A stretch of 33,689 bases of DNA from an uncultured Alphaproteobacteria bacterium (GCA_905480575.1 CAJQQZ010000026.1:1-33689); one strand, 5' to 3'; shown: positions 8,161-17,222, counted from the stretch's first letter. The notes: generated by a model from the sequence alone, not told the origin. Numbers and translations: made by a program.

Positions 8161-8880
8161 TCACCCTCTCGCTCGCGCAGCTGTCAAGTTTCGAACGCGT
8201 GCCGCCATCAGCTCATTTCTCATCCGAACAATCAAGAGACAAAGGTAAATAAGTTTAAAAGCCAAAGCCATGATCAGCAACGGCCACAGCATGTCTGCAT
8301 GAATTGACGGCCCACCCAATTTAAGCACTGATGCTGGTTGATGGAGTGTATTCCACCACTCAACAGAAAACTTGATGATCGGAACGTTCACAAATCCGAC
8401 CAAACACAGAATAGCTGCAGCTCGACGCCCTCTCGCAGGATCATCGAAGGCAGAAGTCAGCGCCATGTGTGCCAAATAGATAAAGAACAGAATGAGCACA
8501 GAGGTAAGCCTGGCATCCCAAACCCACCAAGTGCCCCACATGGGCTTCCCCCAAAGTGAACCCGTTACAAGAGCGCAGAATGTGAAAGCAGCGCCAATTG
8601 GTGCAGAGGCTTGTGCTGCTATCTCTGCCAGCGGATGACGCCATATAACCGCAACCAGACTTGCTATCGCCATTACACTGTAGATGAACAAAGCCATCCA
8701 GGCCGAAGGAACATGGACGTACATAATCCGAACAGTTTCACTTTGCTGGTAATCAGCGGGCGAAGCAAACAAAGAGAGATACAACCCCCAAATGAGGCAA
8801 GCGACAGTCAGCAATGCCAACCAAGGGAGGCAAGGATTAGCAATAGCCATGAACCGGCTGGGGTTTGCGAATTTTTGCAT
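8161..8880 (-). CDS. ccmC: Heme handling/export protein CcmC
   Basis: 239 residues with six membrane helices. The tryptophan-rich motif reads WGTWWVWDARLT (about 115-126) and is flanked by the two heme-ligand histidines of the family, in MYVHVPSAW (H56) and NTLHQPAS (near residue 180). CcmC binds heme and loads it onto CcmE. The ATG at 8880 is chosen over a TTG one codon earlier. It is the first gene of the ccm operon here; its usual partners ccmA and ccmB, the ATP-binding and second membrane subunits, are not upstream because a divergent gene starts at 8989. The 108-bp gap should hold the operon promoter, but I could not identify one with confidence. Confidence 0.94.
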   Translation of the reverse strand: MQKFANPSRFMAIANPCLPWLALLTVACLIWGLYLSLFASPADYQQSETVRIMYVHVPSAWMALFIYSVMAIASLVAVIWRHPLAEIAAQASAPIGAAFTFCALVTGSLWGKPMWGTWWVWDARLTSVLILFFIYLAHMALTSAFDDPARGRRAAAILCLVGFVNVPIIKFSVEWWNTLHQPASVLKLGGPSIHADMLWPLLIMALAFKLIYLCLLIVRMRNELMAARVRNLTAARARG

Positions 8881-8988
8881 CAAACCATTTCATAAAAAGG
8901 TCTGTGGACAGCCTGGGCCGAAAACAGATAGAAATTGAAACAAAGCCCGTAAAACCCCATCTATTACTCTAAACAGGGAAAGCTCTTT

Positions 8989-10425
8989 ATGCCCTCAGTG
9001 GGTCGCCGTACATTCTATGCTATTGATAAGCTAATTGACAACATAGAGACTGTCGCAGGGTCTGTCACATCTGCGTTTCATGATCAAACAGTTAGAATCG
9101 GTGTCACTGGCCTGGCTGGAGCGGGGAAAACAGTGTTCATAACATCCCTGGTTCATAATTTGTTGACCCAAAAACGCTTGCCGCTGTTCTCGCCTTTAGT
9201 CGGTGGTCAAATCGAGGCGGTCATGCTGACCCCACAAAGCGATCAGACTATCCCGCGGTTCGCATTGGAAAGGCACCTGGATGATCTAACCGCCAAAGAT
9301 CCACGATGGCCTGAGAGTACAAGCCAACTGAGCCAAATTCGCGTCACCTTGAAGTATCGACCTAGCCGTTTGGTGACACGTAACCTGACTTCCACCAGAC
9401 TATTACACCTTGATTTTGTTGATTATCCCGGGGAATGGCTGCTTGATCTGCCGTTGATGGATATGAGTTATGAGGAATGGTGCAAACAGATCCAGCAGCT
9501 AATCACAGAAGAACCGAGAAAGTCTTATGCCGAGAATTGGATCCAAGCCTGTAAGCAATTGCAGGCGGCTTCTCGCTTTGATGAACGCGCCGTTGAAGCC
9601 CTCGCTGACAAATTCCGCTCTTTCCTACTCAAATGTAAAACAAGCGAACACCGCCTTTCTAATCTGCAGCCTGGACGTTTCATATTGCCTGGCGACATGG
9701 CGGGATCGCCTGCCCTAACCTTCAGTCCCCTGCTAGATTTCGAAAAGCAAAAAGGCGACGATGTTTGGTCCTATCGCCGAATCATGAAAGACCGCTTCGA
9801 AAGCTACAAAAAGAACGTTGTAAAACCCTTCTTTAAGAATCACTTCGCAAATCTTGATCGCCAATTCGTTTTGGTCGATCTATTGGGTGCCATAGAAGCA
9901 GGGAGTTCTTCAGTTAAAGAGCTAGAAGGAACCCTCGATCAAGTTATGCAGGCCTACCGACCGGGCAAACTTTCTTGGCTATCATCATTGCTCCTCGGCA
10001 AACGCATTAGCCATCTTTATTTCGCAGCGTCGAAAGCCGACCTCTTACCAAGGGACCAACAACAAAAGTTAGGTTCACTGCTTAGGTCATTCGCACGCGC
10101 GAAAGGCGATCGATCACTCTACCTGGGTGCTCAGATTGATTTTGGTGCTCTGGCGGCCATTCGCGCAACGGAAGCTGCTGAAATCAAACAAAATGGCCAA
10201 GTCATCGATGCGATCGTCGGTCGTTCAAAGGACAAGGCAGAAAAGTCCGTAATTTTCCCCGGCGATATCCCAACTGATCTTCGTGACCTTCGCAACTATG
10301 AGGCTGGAGATTTTACGCTTCCCCGCCTGGCACCACCAACGTTGACTGCAATTGACCAAGGTGGAATCCCTCATATTGGATTGGACCGGGCGCTTGATTT
10401 CCTTTTGAAGGACGCCATCACATGA
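8989..10425 (+). CDS. ycjX: YcjX-family (DUF463) P-loop NTPase
   Basis: 478 residues, normal for YcjX. The Walker A motif is GLAGAGKT (41-48); the acidic strand DFVDYPGEW (about 144-152) fits the Walker B/switch region, and YFAASKADLL (about 346) looks like the [NT]KxD-type guanine-recognition element in the form SKAD. YcjX proteins are GTP-binding, of unclear cellular role, sometimes stress induced. The ATG is preceded by AGGGA. It overlaps the next gene by 4 nt (ATGA), the standard ycjX-ycjF pairing. The promoter must lie in the 108-bp gap shared with ccmC. Confidence 0.92.
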   Translation: MPSVGRRTFYAIDKLIDNIETVAGSVTSAFHDQTVRIGVTGLAGAGKTVFITSLVHNLLTQKRLPLFSPLVGGQIEAVMLTPQSDQTIPRFALERHLDDLTAKDPRWPESTSQLSQIRVTLKYRPSRLVTRNLTSTRLLHLDFVDYPGEWLLDLPLMDMSYEEWCKQIQQLITEEPRKSYAENWIQACKQLQAASRFDERAVEALADKFRSFLLKCKTSEHRLSNLQPGRFILPGDMAGSPALTFSPLLDFEKQKGDDVWSYRRIMKDRFESYKKNVVKPFFKNHFANLDRQFVLVDLLGAIEAGSSSVKELEGTLDQVMQAYRPGKLSWLSSLLLGKRISHLYFAASKADLLPRDQQQKLGSLLRSFARAKGDRSLYLGAQIDFGALAAIRATEAAEIKQNGQVIDAIVGRSKDKAEKSVIFPGDIPTDLRDLRNYEAGDFTLPRLAPPTLTAIDQGGIPHIGLDRALDFLLKDAIT

Positions 10426-11402
10426 CCAGCACACGCAGAAAACCACTTTCCGTTCCCTTGGTTGATGTCGAAAGTGCGGTTGTTATTAAAGAGGAAGATT
10501 CGGAGCAGGTCTCAACGCCAACACAGCTCCCCCGCCGGACATCAAAAAGGCGGTCTGTGTTTACTTGGTTTTGTCTTTCAGTCTTAGGTGTGATCGCCTT
10601 CATTTTAGGCTTTGATCTTTGGTTGTTTACCAACGAGCTGGTCGAGATTCACCCTGTCCTGGGATACAGCGTTTTGGCTTTAGCAATCAGCGCAACACTC
10701 TGTCTGTTATACATGATTGGTAAAGAGTTTTTTGCCCTCAGAAAGCTAGCCGCCATGACTGCCGTACGGGAACAAGCCGAACAGGCTTTTGCTTTTGATG
10801 ACGAGAAACTAGCGCAGAAGAGTTTCAGGCAGCTGCAAGTCCACTATGGCAAAGTTCCCGAGTTAGCTGTCGCTAATGCAGAGCTCAGAAAACACCAAAA
10901 CGAAGGTTACAGCGGCATTGAATTACTTACTATTGCTGAACGTAGCCTCCTTGAGGCCATCGACAAGAAAGCGGTTAGTTTAATCAATGCTCAGGCCAGG
11001 AACACTGCCCTACTGACAACAATCAGTCCCTATGCCATTTTGGACGTGCTAATCACAGCTTGGCGGAATCTACGGCTTATCCGGCAACTTTCAGAGCTAT
11101 ATGGCGCAAAACCTAGTTTCTTTGGCTCCATGAAACTCATGGAGCAAGTCGTTGCTCATATCGCTGTCACAGGCGGTATGGAAGCCGGTGACAGTTTGAT
11201 CAGTGAGCTGTTCGGCGGATCATTCCTAACTAAGCTGTCCACCAAACTTGGTGAAGCCTTGATCAACGGATTATTGACTGCGCGTGTCGGACTGACAGCG
11301 ATGTCACAGGTTCGCCCTCTGCCTTTCAACGCACTGCCTAAGCCCTCTGTCAAACACGTTGCTAAAGACATCGTGAAGGAGTTCAAAGACCGATTGGTTT
11401 AA
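10422..11402 (+). CDS. ycjF: YcjF-family (DUF697/TIGR01620) inner-membrane protein
   Basis: 326 residues. A charged N-terminus (1-43) precedes two membrane helices (about 44-69 and 78-101), then a soluble, helical middle region and a C-terminal DUF697 domain (about 190-310) containing weakly hydrophobic helices (SPYAILDVLITAWRNLRLIRQLSELYG). It is always found with YcjX and the pair may work together at the membrane, but the function is unknown. Its ATG lies inside the ycjX stop (ATGA), so translation is probably coupled. The gene ends 9 bp before the convergent ptrB stop, with no visible terminator between them. Confidence 0.9.
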   Translation: MTSTRRKPLSVPLVDVESAVVIKEEDSEQVSTPTQLPRRTSKRRSVFTWFCLSVLGVIAFILGFDLWLFTNELVEIHPVLGYSVLALAISATLCLLYMIGKEFFALRKLAAMTAVREQAEQAFAFDDEKLAQKSFRQLQVHYGKVPELAVANAELRKHQNEGYSGIELLTIAERSLLEAIDKKAVSLINAQARNTALLTTISPYAILDVLITAWRNLRLIRQLSELYGAKPSFFGSMKLMEQVVAHIAVTGGMEAGDSLISELFGGSFLTKLSTKLGEALINGLLTARVGLTAMSQVRPLPFNALPKPSVKHVAKDIVKEFKDRLV

Positions 11403-11411
11403 ACAAGTCAG

Positions 11412-13493
11412 TTAGTCTGAAAACACTTTCAGCAAAAAGGCATAGATCAACGCTGATTCCTTGAGGCTATCAAACCGACCTGAGGCACCTCCATGTCCTG
11501 AATCCATGTTAGTTTTAAGCAAAAGAAGATTGTTATCCGTTTTGAGCTCTCTTAGTTTCGCAACCCATTTGGCTGGTTCCCAATAGGTCACACGCGGGTC
11601 TGTCAATCCAGCCGTCACCATAATGTGCGGGTAATCTTTCGCCTCAACATTATCTATCGGTGAGTAGGAGGCAATCCTGTCATAGGTTTCTTGGTCCACT
11701 AGAGGATTACCCCATTCTGGCCATTCCATAGGCGTCAACGGCAAGCTCTCATCACACATTGTTGTCAAAACATCCACGAAAGGGACTTGGGCAACAATTG
11801 CCTTGAAAAGATCCGGCCTCATGTTTGCAACGGCCCCGACGAGCATTCCCCCGGCACTTCCGCCGAAGGCTGCTATCCCGCCTTTATGGCTATAGCCCGC
11901 GTCGATCAGATGCTCAGCACAGCGAATAAAATCTGTGAATGTGTTGAGCTTATTGATAGTTTTACCTTCCCGATACCAATGATAGCCCATCTCCATGCCC
12001 CCGCGGATATGGGCCACAGCATAGATAACACCACGATCAACAAGGCTCAGCCTTGTTGTTGAGAAAGAAGCTGGCATTGAAAGGCCGTAAGAGCCGTAGC
12101 CGTACAGTAACAAAGGCGCTGAACCGTCCAACTTGGTTCCGGCTTTGTACAGCAGCGTAATAGGAACCTGGCGGCCGTCACTTGCTTTAGCAAAGACCCG
12201 TTCTGTTACATAGTCCAACGGGTCATGACCGCTGGGAATCTCTTGCTCTTTCTTCAGAACACGGCTTCGATCAGCCATATTATAATCGTAAACCTGAGAG
12301 GGTGTGGTCGGAGAGGAGTAAGAAAATCTCATTTCTGTGGTATCGAATTCATATCCGCCCCCCATACCGAGTCCGTAACATTGCTCTTCAAAAGCAATCT
12401 CGTGTTCCGCACCATTCGAAAGCTCGTGAACCACGATCCTCGGCAAACCCTTGACCCGCTCCAAACGGACAAAGAAATTCTTGAAAACCTGAATAGCAGA
12501 GATCAGATGCCCTTGTTTGTGCGGCACAAAATCTTTCCAGTTTTCCGGACTTGGATTGCCCAAAGGCGCTTCAACAAGTTTAAAGTCCTCAGCATCACCA
12601 CGGTTTGTTAAAATCAGCCATTTATCGCCGCAATCGGTGGCGGAATACTCGACACCGACAGAGCGAGCCGCGATAAGTTGTGGTTCGGCATCTTTGTCAG
12701 AGAGAAAGTAGGCTTCTGAAGTTTGATGGTCGCCCGCACCAATCAAAATGAAGCGCTCGCTTTCAGTCTTTGAAACACCAGCGAAAAACCCAGGGTCTTT
12801 TTCTTCAAACACCAATTTGTCGCTCGATTGATCGTTCCCCAGATCATGGCGGTAAACTCGGTACGGCCGATGATTGTCATCAAGAAGAGAATAAAAGAAC
12901 GATTGACTATCGTTTGTCCAAACGATTCCACCTGAACAGTTAGTGATTTTGTCTGACAATTCGACACCGGTTTCAAGGTTACGAATGGTGACCTCGTAAT
13001 ACTCGGAACCTTTAGTATCCAAAGTGTAGGCCAAAAGTTTGTGGTTTGGGCTGTGCGAGCAATCCCCCAGATTGAAGAAGTCGAAAGGTTTTGCTTCTTT
13101 GTCAGCGTGATAGATGATTTCCTCAACGTCGCTGCCAACAGGCTTACGGCAATATATGGGATGCTGTCCGCCCTCCTCATAACGAGCATAGTATTCATAA
13201 GGGCCATCTTTGGAGGGCACGGATGATTCGTCTTCCTTGATGCGGCCTTTGATCTCGTCAAACAACTGACTTTGAATCGATTCTTCACTCGCCAATTCTT
13301 GTTTTGTAAAAGCATTCTCCGCCTCAAGGTATTCACGAATGTCAGCCTGCAACGTTTCAGGCGCTTGCATCACCTGCTGCCAGTTCTCGTCTTTCAGCCA
13401 CGCGTAGTTGTCCGTTCTTTGCCGCCCATGCAATTCAATCGTCGTTGGGATCTTTTTTGCAACTGGTGGTAAGAGTTTTTCATTCGATGTCAT
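11412..13493 (-). CDS. ptrB: Oligopeptidase B (S9A serine peptidase)
   Basis: 693 residues from the chosen start. The N-terminal two thirds form the beta-propeller that filters large substrates; the C-terminal alpha/beta-hydrolase domain carries the catalytic serine in GGSAGG (S546), the aspartate in GLTDPRV (D632) and the histidine in DSGHGG (H667). Oligopeptidase B cleaves short peptides after Arg or Lys in the cytoplasm. The ATG at 13493 (MTSNEKLLPP) has AAGG about 8 nt upstream; an upstream in-frame TTG at 13547 would add an 18-residue extension that reads poorly and would run into the divergent thioesterase leader. No signal peptide is seen. Confidence 0.93.
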   Translation of the reverse strand: MTSNEKLLPPVAKKIPTTIELHGRQRTDNYAWLKDENWQQVMQAPETLQADIREYLEAENAFTKQELASEESIQSQLFDEIKGRIKEDESSVPSKDGPYEYYARYEEGGQHPIYCRKPVGSDVEEIIYHADKEAKPFDFFNLGDCSHSPNHKLLAYTLDTKGSEYYEVTIRNLETGVELSDKITNCSGGIVWTNDSQSFFYSLLDDNHRPYRVYRHDLGNDQSSDKLVFEEKDPGFFAGVSKTESERFILIGAGDHQTSEAYFLSDKDAEPQLIAARSVGVEYSATDCGDKWLILTNRGDAEDFKLVEAPLGNPSPENWKDFVPHKQGHLISAIQVFKNFFVRLERVKGLPRIVVHELSNGAEHEIAFEEQCYGLGMGGGYEFDTTEMRFSYSSPTTPSQVYDYNMADRSRVLKKEQEIPSGHDPLDYVTERVFAKASDGRQVPITLLYKAGTKLDGSAPLLLYGYGSYGLSMPASFSTTRLSLVDRGVIYAVAHIRGGMEMGYHWYREGKTINKLNTFTDFIRCAEHLIDAGYSHKGGIAAFGGSAGGMLVGAVANMRPDLFKAIVAQVPFVDVLTTMCDESLPLTPMEWPEWGNPLVDQETYDRIASYSPIDNVEAKDYPHIMVTAGLTDPRVTYWEPAKWVAKLRELKTDNNLLLLKTNMDSGHGGASGRFDSLKESALIYAFLLKVFSD

Positions 13494-13559
13494 CAGGTTA
13501 GCCTTGTGTTCGAGACGATGGCTCCTATGTAATACCTGGGCAATCAATTGGGAACCACC

Positions 13560-14003
13560 ATGACGAACACAGCAGATAAAACTGGTTTAGAAATAATGAC
13601 GGCCATCAAAAACGGCACCTTGCCGCGTGCGCCAATCGCCAATGTATTGGATTTCGATTTGACGGAAGTCAGTAAAGGCTTTTGTCGGTTCGAAGGCGAC
13701 CTTAAGCCAGAATATGAGAATCCCATGGGAACAATCCATGGTGGCTACACCGCCACACTCTTAGATTCTGCGATGGCTTGTGCGGTCATGACTGCTCTTC
13801 CCAAAGGCGCGGGTTACACCACACTCGAGATCAAGATCAACTACGTGAAAGGTTTCACGGGTCAGGACGGAAGAGTAGCGGCTGAAGGAAAGACACTTCA
13901 CGTTGGGCGAAGGACAGCGACCGCGGAAGGCTACCTTTATAATGAGGACGGCAAAATGTTAGCGCACGGTACTACAACCTGCATAGTTTTCCCACCAGCA
14001 TAA
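13560..14003 (+). CDS. PaaI-family hotdog thioesterase
   Basis: 147 residues, the size of a single hotdog domain. The motif NPMGTIHGGYTATLLDSAMACAV contains HGG (60-62) and the acidic residue D69 used by PaaI/4HBT-II acyl-CoA thioesterases on the long central helix. The likely reaction is hydrolysis of a small or aromatic acyl-CoA; the substrate is not evident. The start is ATG 13560 (MTNTADKTG), preceded by GGGAA; a TTG 12 nt earlier is less likely. It is divergent from ptrB across a 66-bp gap. The downstream membrane protein, 67 bp away, may be on the same transcript. Confidence 0.9.
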   Translation: MTNTADKTGLEIMTAIKNGTLPRAPIANVLDFDLTEVSKGFCRFEGDLKPEYENPMGTIHGGYTATLLDSAMACAVMTALPKGAGYTTLEIKINYVKGFTGQDGRVAAEGKTLHVGRRTATAEGYLYNEDGKMLAHGTTTCIVFPPA

Positions 14004-14070
14004 AACTATATGCGACTCCGTAGCCCAATTCTGCTAAAATAGTTTCAATTTCAAAATAAGGAATCTGAAC

Positions 14071-14484
14071 ATGACAACTCTATTGATCATTTGCGCGCTT
14101 GCGGCATTAGGATTGTTAACAGCTTCTAACGCTGTTCTTGAAAAACTGCCCAGTGCGAAAGGTGTGATAAGCTTCATCCGACCTTTCGAAGAAATTGTCG
14201 GCGTATGCTCTTTTCTCCTTGGCGCTTGGTTGTTCTTTTGGTGGGGTATTCGGATCATCAATGTTCTTAACATTTTCTCCCCTACCTATTTGTTCAACAT
14301 GTTTTCCTATATGGTGATGATTGGGCTTGGGGCGTATTTGTCAAAAGGAACCCTGTCTAGAATTCTACCTTTCGCAGCAAATCTAATCGAACGCATTACG
14401 GCATTTGTCACAAGCAAAGGCCAATTGATCGGTATCATTGCCTTGGTGCTTGCTGCTATCCACTTGTTCTTTTTGCTCACCTAG
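14071..14484 (+). CDS. Uncharacterised four-helix membrane protein
   Basis: 137 residues. About four hydrophobic segments are visible (roughly 2-20, 42-68, 74-92 and 115-136). A conserved-looking loop between the first two reads SAKGVISFIRPFEEIVGVCSF. I do not recognise the family. The ATG has AAGGA about 8 nt upstream and base use matches its neighbours, so it is probably a real gene. Its stop codon TAG overlaps the first two bases of an inverted-repeat element at 14483, which may mean the last codons were supplied by that insertion. Confidence 0.75.
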   Translation: MTTLLIICALAALGLLTASNAVLEKLPSAKGVISFIRPFEEIVGVCSFLLGAWLFFWWGIRIINVLNIFSPTYLFNMFSYMVMIGLGAYLSKGTLSRILPFAANLIERITAFVTSKGQLIGIIALVLAAIHLFFLLT

Positions 14485-14595
14485 AGCGAATTGCATTCTA
14501 AAGGATTCAGTTTATTTATATCAAACCCCAAGGCAGCCTTTGTTTACAAAGGTGTTCAGCTGAAGAGATGAATTCAATTGAACGCAACTTGCTCT
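14483..14595. repeat. Imperfect inverted-repeat element, MITE-like (113 bp)
   Basis: The left arm, 14483-14509, begins AGAGCGAATTGCATTC; the right arm, 14569-14595, read on the opposite strand begins AGAGCAAGTTGCGTTC. The 27-nt arms match at 20 positions by my alignment, with identical outer pentamers (AGAGC) and inner ends (ATTCA). A smaller perfect hairpin, CCTTTG-TTTA-CAAAGG, sits at 14537-14552 between them. There is no coding capacity. This architecture fits a non-autonomous miniature element or a REP-type palindrome. No second copy is visible in the window, and I could not define a target-site duplication. Confidence 0.5.
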
Positions 14596-14614
14596 AAGTT
14601 TGATTCAGACAAGC

Positions 14615-14651
14615 AAAAAAAGGCGTTTGAGCATTTCTCAAGCGCCTTTTT
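14615..14651. terminator. Bidirectional rho-independent terminator
   Basis: A 10-bp stem with one G-U wobble, GGCGTTTGAG (14622-14631) and CTCAAGCGCC (14637-14646), closes a CATTT loop. It is flanked by a run of seven A on the left (14615-14621) and five T on the right (14647-14651). Read leftward it terminates the lipoprotein gene ending at 14675 with seven U after the stem; read rightward it can stop transcripts from the membrane-protein gene. Confidence 0.88.
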
Positions 14652-14674
14652 CTTATCTTTAACTGCGGTCGCTC

Positions 14675-15133
14675 TTAAGGAACGCGCTGCAATCTCGCGG
14701 GTAACAATAGAACGATCTGACCGTTCTCGTCGTAAATCACACATTCAAGATCACCAGGCTTGAGATCTTGGGCACACTTAGCAAGCGCTGAGTTTTTCGC
14801 GGATTGGAGATCCTGATAACCAAATGCTACGCCAAACGCGCCGCCCGGAGCCGCTGCAAAAGCTTTGTTCTGTGGGTCACGTGAATATTGACCGAGATAG
14901 TCTTCCGCGCCCTGCGGGCTTAGATTAAAATCGGAAATCGATTCACCGGATTCAACAACCGGTGTGTCTTCGATAAGCGGCGCAACCTCATCTGAAGTGT
15001 CACCATTTCCTGAAAATAGATTTTTTGTACCTTGCCAAGCACTGGAGGATGTTTCCGTAATGTAACTACAGCCCGTAAGCAGTGAACCCGCTACGATGAT
15101 ACCAGCCAAGGCCTTGAGAGATTGATTGGTCAT
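14675..15133 (-). CDS. Putative lipoprotein with a DUF4189-like C-terminal region
   Basis: 152 residues. A short lipoprotein signal peptide ends in the lipobox LLTGC, with the lipidated cysteine at residue 22. A low-complexity acidic linker follows, then a C-terminal segment with the pattern AFAAAPGGAFGVAFGYQDLQSA...AL..C....C, which resembles DUF4189-type domains; I hold that match loosely. The protein is probably outer-membrane anchored. The ATG at 15133 (MTNQSLKALAG) has AAGGGA upstream; a longer reading from 15184 would put 17 basic residues before the signal peptide. The 273-bp stretch upstream (15134-15406) is AT-rich next to this gene, should contain its promoter, and holds no gene I can support. 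Confidence 0.75.
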   Translation of the reverse strand: MTNQSLKALAGIIVAGSLLTGCSYITETSSSAWQGTKNLFSGNGDTSDEVAPLIEDTPVVESGESISDFNLSPQGAEDYLGQYSRDPQNKAFAAAPGGAFGVAFGYQDLQSAKNSALAKCAQDLKPGDLECVIYDENGQIVLLLPARLQRVP

Positions 15134-15406
15134 TGGTCCCTTAAATTTCCCTGTAATCGTCGGTCGGCCTTTTAAGCGCAACAATAAAATAAAAAAACAA
15201 ATTAATATTTGTACTCAATGCACCCTGCTTACACGATGCCCCCTAAGAATCAAGAGGCTCGAAGAGTCGACCTACCAAAGAAAAAGCATTCTAGTAATGA
15301 TTATGCCAACAAAATGGCTAGATTAAGGAGTCTCTCAAAACAAATCCGATCCTACTGTACGAAACTAAAAAGGAACATGTGAAAACAATTCTGCTCTTCA
15401 ACTACC

Positions 15407-17059
15407 CTATTGGCCACCTTGTCCGGGCCTTGCTGTGCGAATAGCTCTCGCCAAAAACAAAACCGGCAATAGCCCTGCGATCACAATAAACAAGGCTGCA
15501 AGTGCGCTTTCTTCTAAGAGTTCATCAGAAGCATATTGGTACACGTAAGTGGCAAGCGTATCGACATTGAAGGGACGAAGCAGCAGTGTTGCTGGCAACT
15601 CCTTCATGCAATCAACAAAAACGAGTAAGATCGAAGTCAACAATCCTACTTTGATGACCGGGATATGAACCCGCCACAATGTCACAAAAGGCCCGTTGCC
15701 CAAGGTTCGAGACACAGCGTCAAGGTTCTCCGTCACACGTTCAAGTGACGACTCAACTGTACCAAAGGCAATCGGCAAAAATCTCACCAAATAGGCAAAA
15801 GCTATGGCGAAGAGACTGCCACTCAAAAACAGCCCTACGTCGATACCGTAGCTGTGTTCAATCAAACCATCAAACCAGCGATCAAAAGCCGCAAAGGGGA
15901 CAAGCACTCCCAGCGCGACGACCGCACCTGGCAAGGCATAGCCCATAGTCGAAACCCGAATAAACGCCTTAAGCAGAGCACTTGGCCTCAATCGATTAGC
16001 ATAGGCTAAGATGAGAGCACAGATCGCAGCAACAATCGCGACTGAAGTTGAAAGCTTCAGTGAAGTGAAAAGGCTTGAAACAAACTTGCTCGTCCAAGCT
16101 TGCTCCCAATAGGACAAAGAAAAATTCAACAATATTATTGCGGGTAACAGGAAACCCAAGAGCAGCGGGAGGAAACAAACAAAACTGGCGATCATCCCCT
16201 GCAGCGGCCTTAGGCGTGGATGAACCAACTCATCAAATCGCGCTCGTCTATCGGCGGTTGTCAGTTCCCGGCGGAAGTACCGTTCCAAAAACAAGAGTGT
16301 CAGGACAACGGTTAGCATTAATAGTGCAAGTTGCGCAGCCCCTGCGCTGCTCTGCTTATTCAACCATACGTCAAAGACACCTGCTGATAAAGTTTGAACG
16401 CCAAAATAGCTAATCGTTCCATAGTCGGCGATTGTTTCCATCGATACTAGCGCTAGACCCACGACCAACGCTGGTCTGACTAAAGGCAAAGCCGTTGAGA
16501 AGAACGAGGATACAGGCCCCCTGCCCAACAAACGCGATGCGTCAAGGTAGCAACGAGCCTGCTTCACAAACGAGCTGCGCGTCAACAGGTAAACATAAGG
16601 GTAGAGCACAAGGATCAACATACATGCCGCACCTGGCAATGATCTTATTTCAGGAAACCAATAGTCTCTTTTTGTCTGCCAACCGAACATTTCTCGTAAT
16701 CCAGTCTGGATTGGGCCGGAATAGTCCAGGAGATCTGTATAAACGTAAGCTACGACATAAGCGGGCATTGCCATAGGCAACAACAAAGCCCATTCAAATA
16801 CCCGGTGTCCCGGGAAAGAAAAATTAGTCACCAACCAGGCAGTGCTAGTCCCGATTATTCCGGCCCCTATCCCCACAATAACAACCAACAACGCCGTATT
16901 CGTTAAATAAGGGAATAGGACGGTGGCAAAGAGATGTGCCCAAATAGCGTCTGTATTATCAAAGGCCAAATAAGCGATTGAGATCAAAGGCAGCAGGATC
17001 AAGGAAGCGATCGCAATCACAAGCGATAGAAACCAAAAATTCGTTTGCCTAGCTTTCAT
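15407..17059 (-). CDS. Iron(III)-type ABC transporter permease (FbpB/SfuB family)
   Basis: 550 residues with about 12 membrane segments in two fused permease halves. Each half carries an EAA-type loop that docks the ATPase: DASRLLGRGPVSSFFSTALPLVRPAL in the first and SRTLGNGPFVTLWRVHIPVIKVG in the second. The two-halves-in-one form and the sequence style are those of ferric-iron permeases (FbpB, SfuB, AfuB). The related ThiP is a less likely alternative. Neither the substrate-binding protein nor the ATPase is next to it, so the gene is an orphan in this window. The 163-bp gap upstream to the rodA stop could hold an iron-responsive promoter; I see no clear Fur or Irr box. Confidence 0.87.
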   Translation of the reverse strand: MKARQTNFWFLSLVIAIASLILLPLISIAYLAFDNTDAIWAHLFATVLFPYLTNTALLVVIVGIGAGIIGTSTAWLVTNFSFPGHRVFEWALLLPMAMPAYVVAYVYTDLLDYSGPIQTGLREMFGWQTKRDYWFPEIRSLPGAACMLILVLYPYVYLLTRSSFVKQARCYLDASRLLGRGPVSSFFSTALPLVRPALVVGLALVSMETIADYGTISYFGVQTLSAGVFDVWLNKQSSAGAAQLALLMLTVVLTLLFLERYFRRELTTADRRARFDELVHPRLRPLQGMIASFVCFLPLLLGFLLPAIILLNFSLSYWEQAWTSKFVSSLFTSLKLSTSVAIVAAICALILAYANRLRPSALLKAFIRVSTMGYALPGAVVALGVLVPFAAFDRWFDGLIEHSYGIDVGLFLSGSLFAIAFAYLVRFLPIAFGTVESSLERVTENLDAVSRTLGNGPFVTLWRVHIPVIKVGLLTSILLVFVDCMKELPATLLLRPFNVDTLATYVYQYASDELLEESALAALFIVIAGLLPVLFLARAIRTARPGQGGQ

Positions 17060-17222
17060 GCCTATTACTAATCCACAGCATTAAACAATACTAAGATCCG
17101 GCACAGCAGCTTTCAGCTTGCCTCTCTTAAAGCAACTAAGGCTCTAATACTTTTTTCATCAAATAGGAACCGAATTGGTGCTGCATTAATGTCTCAGGTT
17201 AGAATGCTTAGTTACCAAGAAA

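Noticed and set aside
13494-13547. Upstream TTG start for oligopeptidase B
   Set aside because: The added 18 residues look non-homologous, and the ATG at 13493 has its own SD.
14537-14552. CCTTTG-TTTA-CAAAGG hairpin as a terminator for the membrane-protein gene
   Set aside because: It lacks a U-run and lies within the inverted-repeat element; the hairpin at 14615-14651 is the convincing terminator.
15379-15444. GTG-started 21-codon ORF with an AGGA upstream on the plus strand
   Set aside because: It lies mostly antisense over the end of the permease gene, shows no recognisable feature, and its length is expected by chance.
17060-17222. Possible Fur/Irr box before the iron-type permease
   Set aside because: AT-rich words occur but none matches a recognisable operator well enough to claim.
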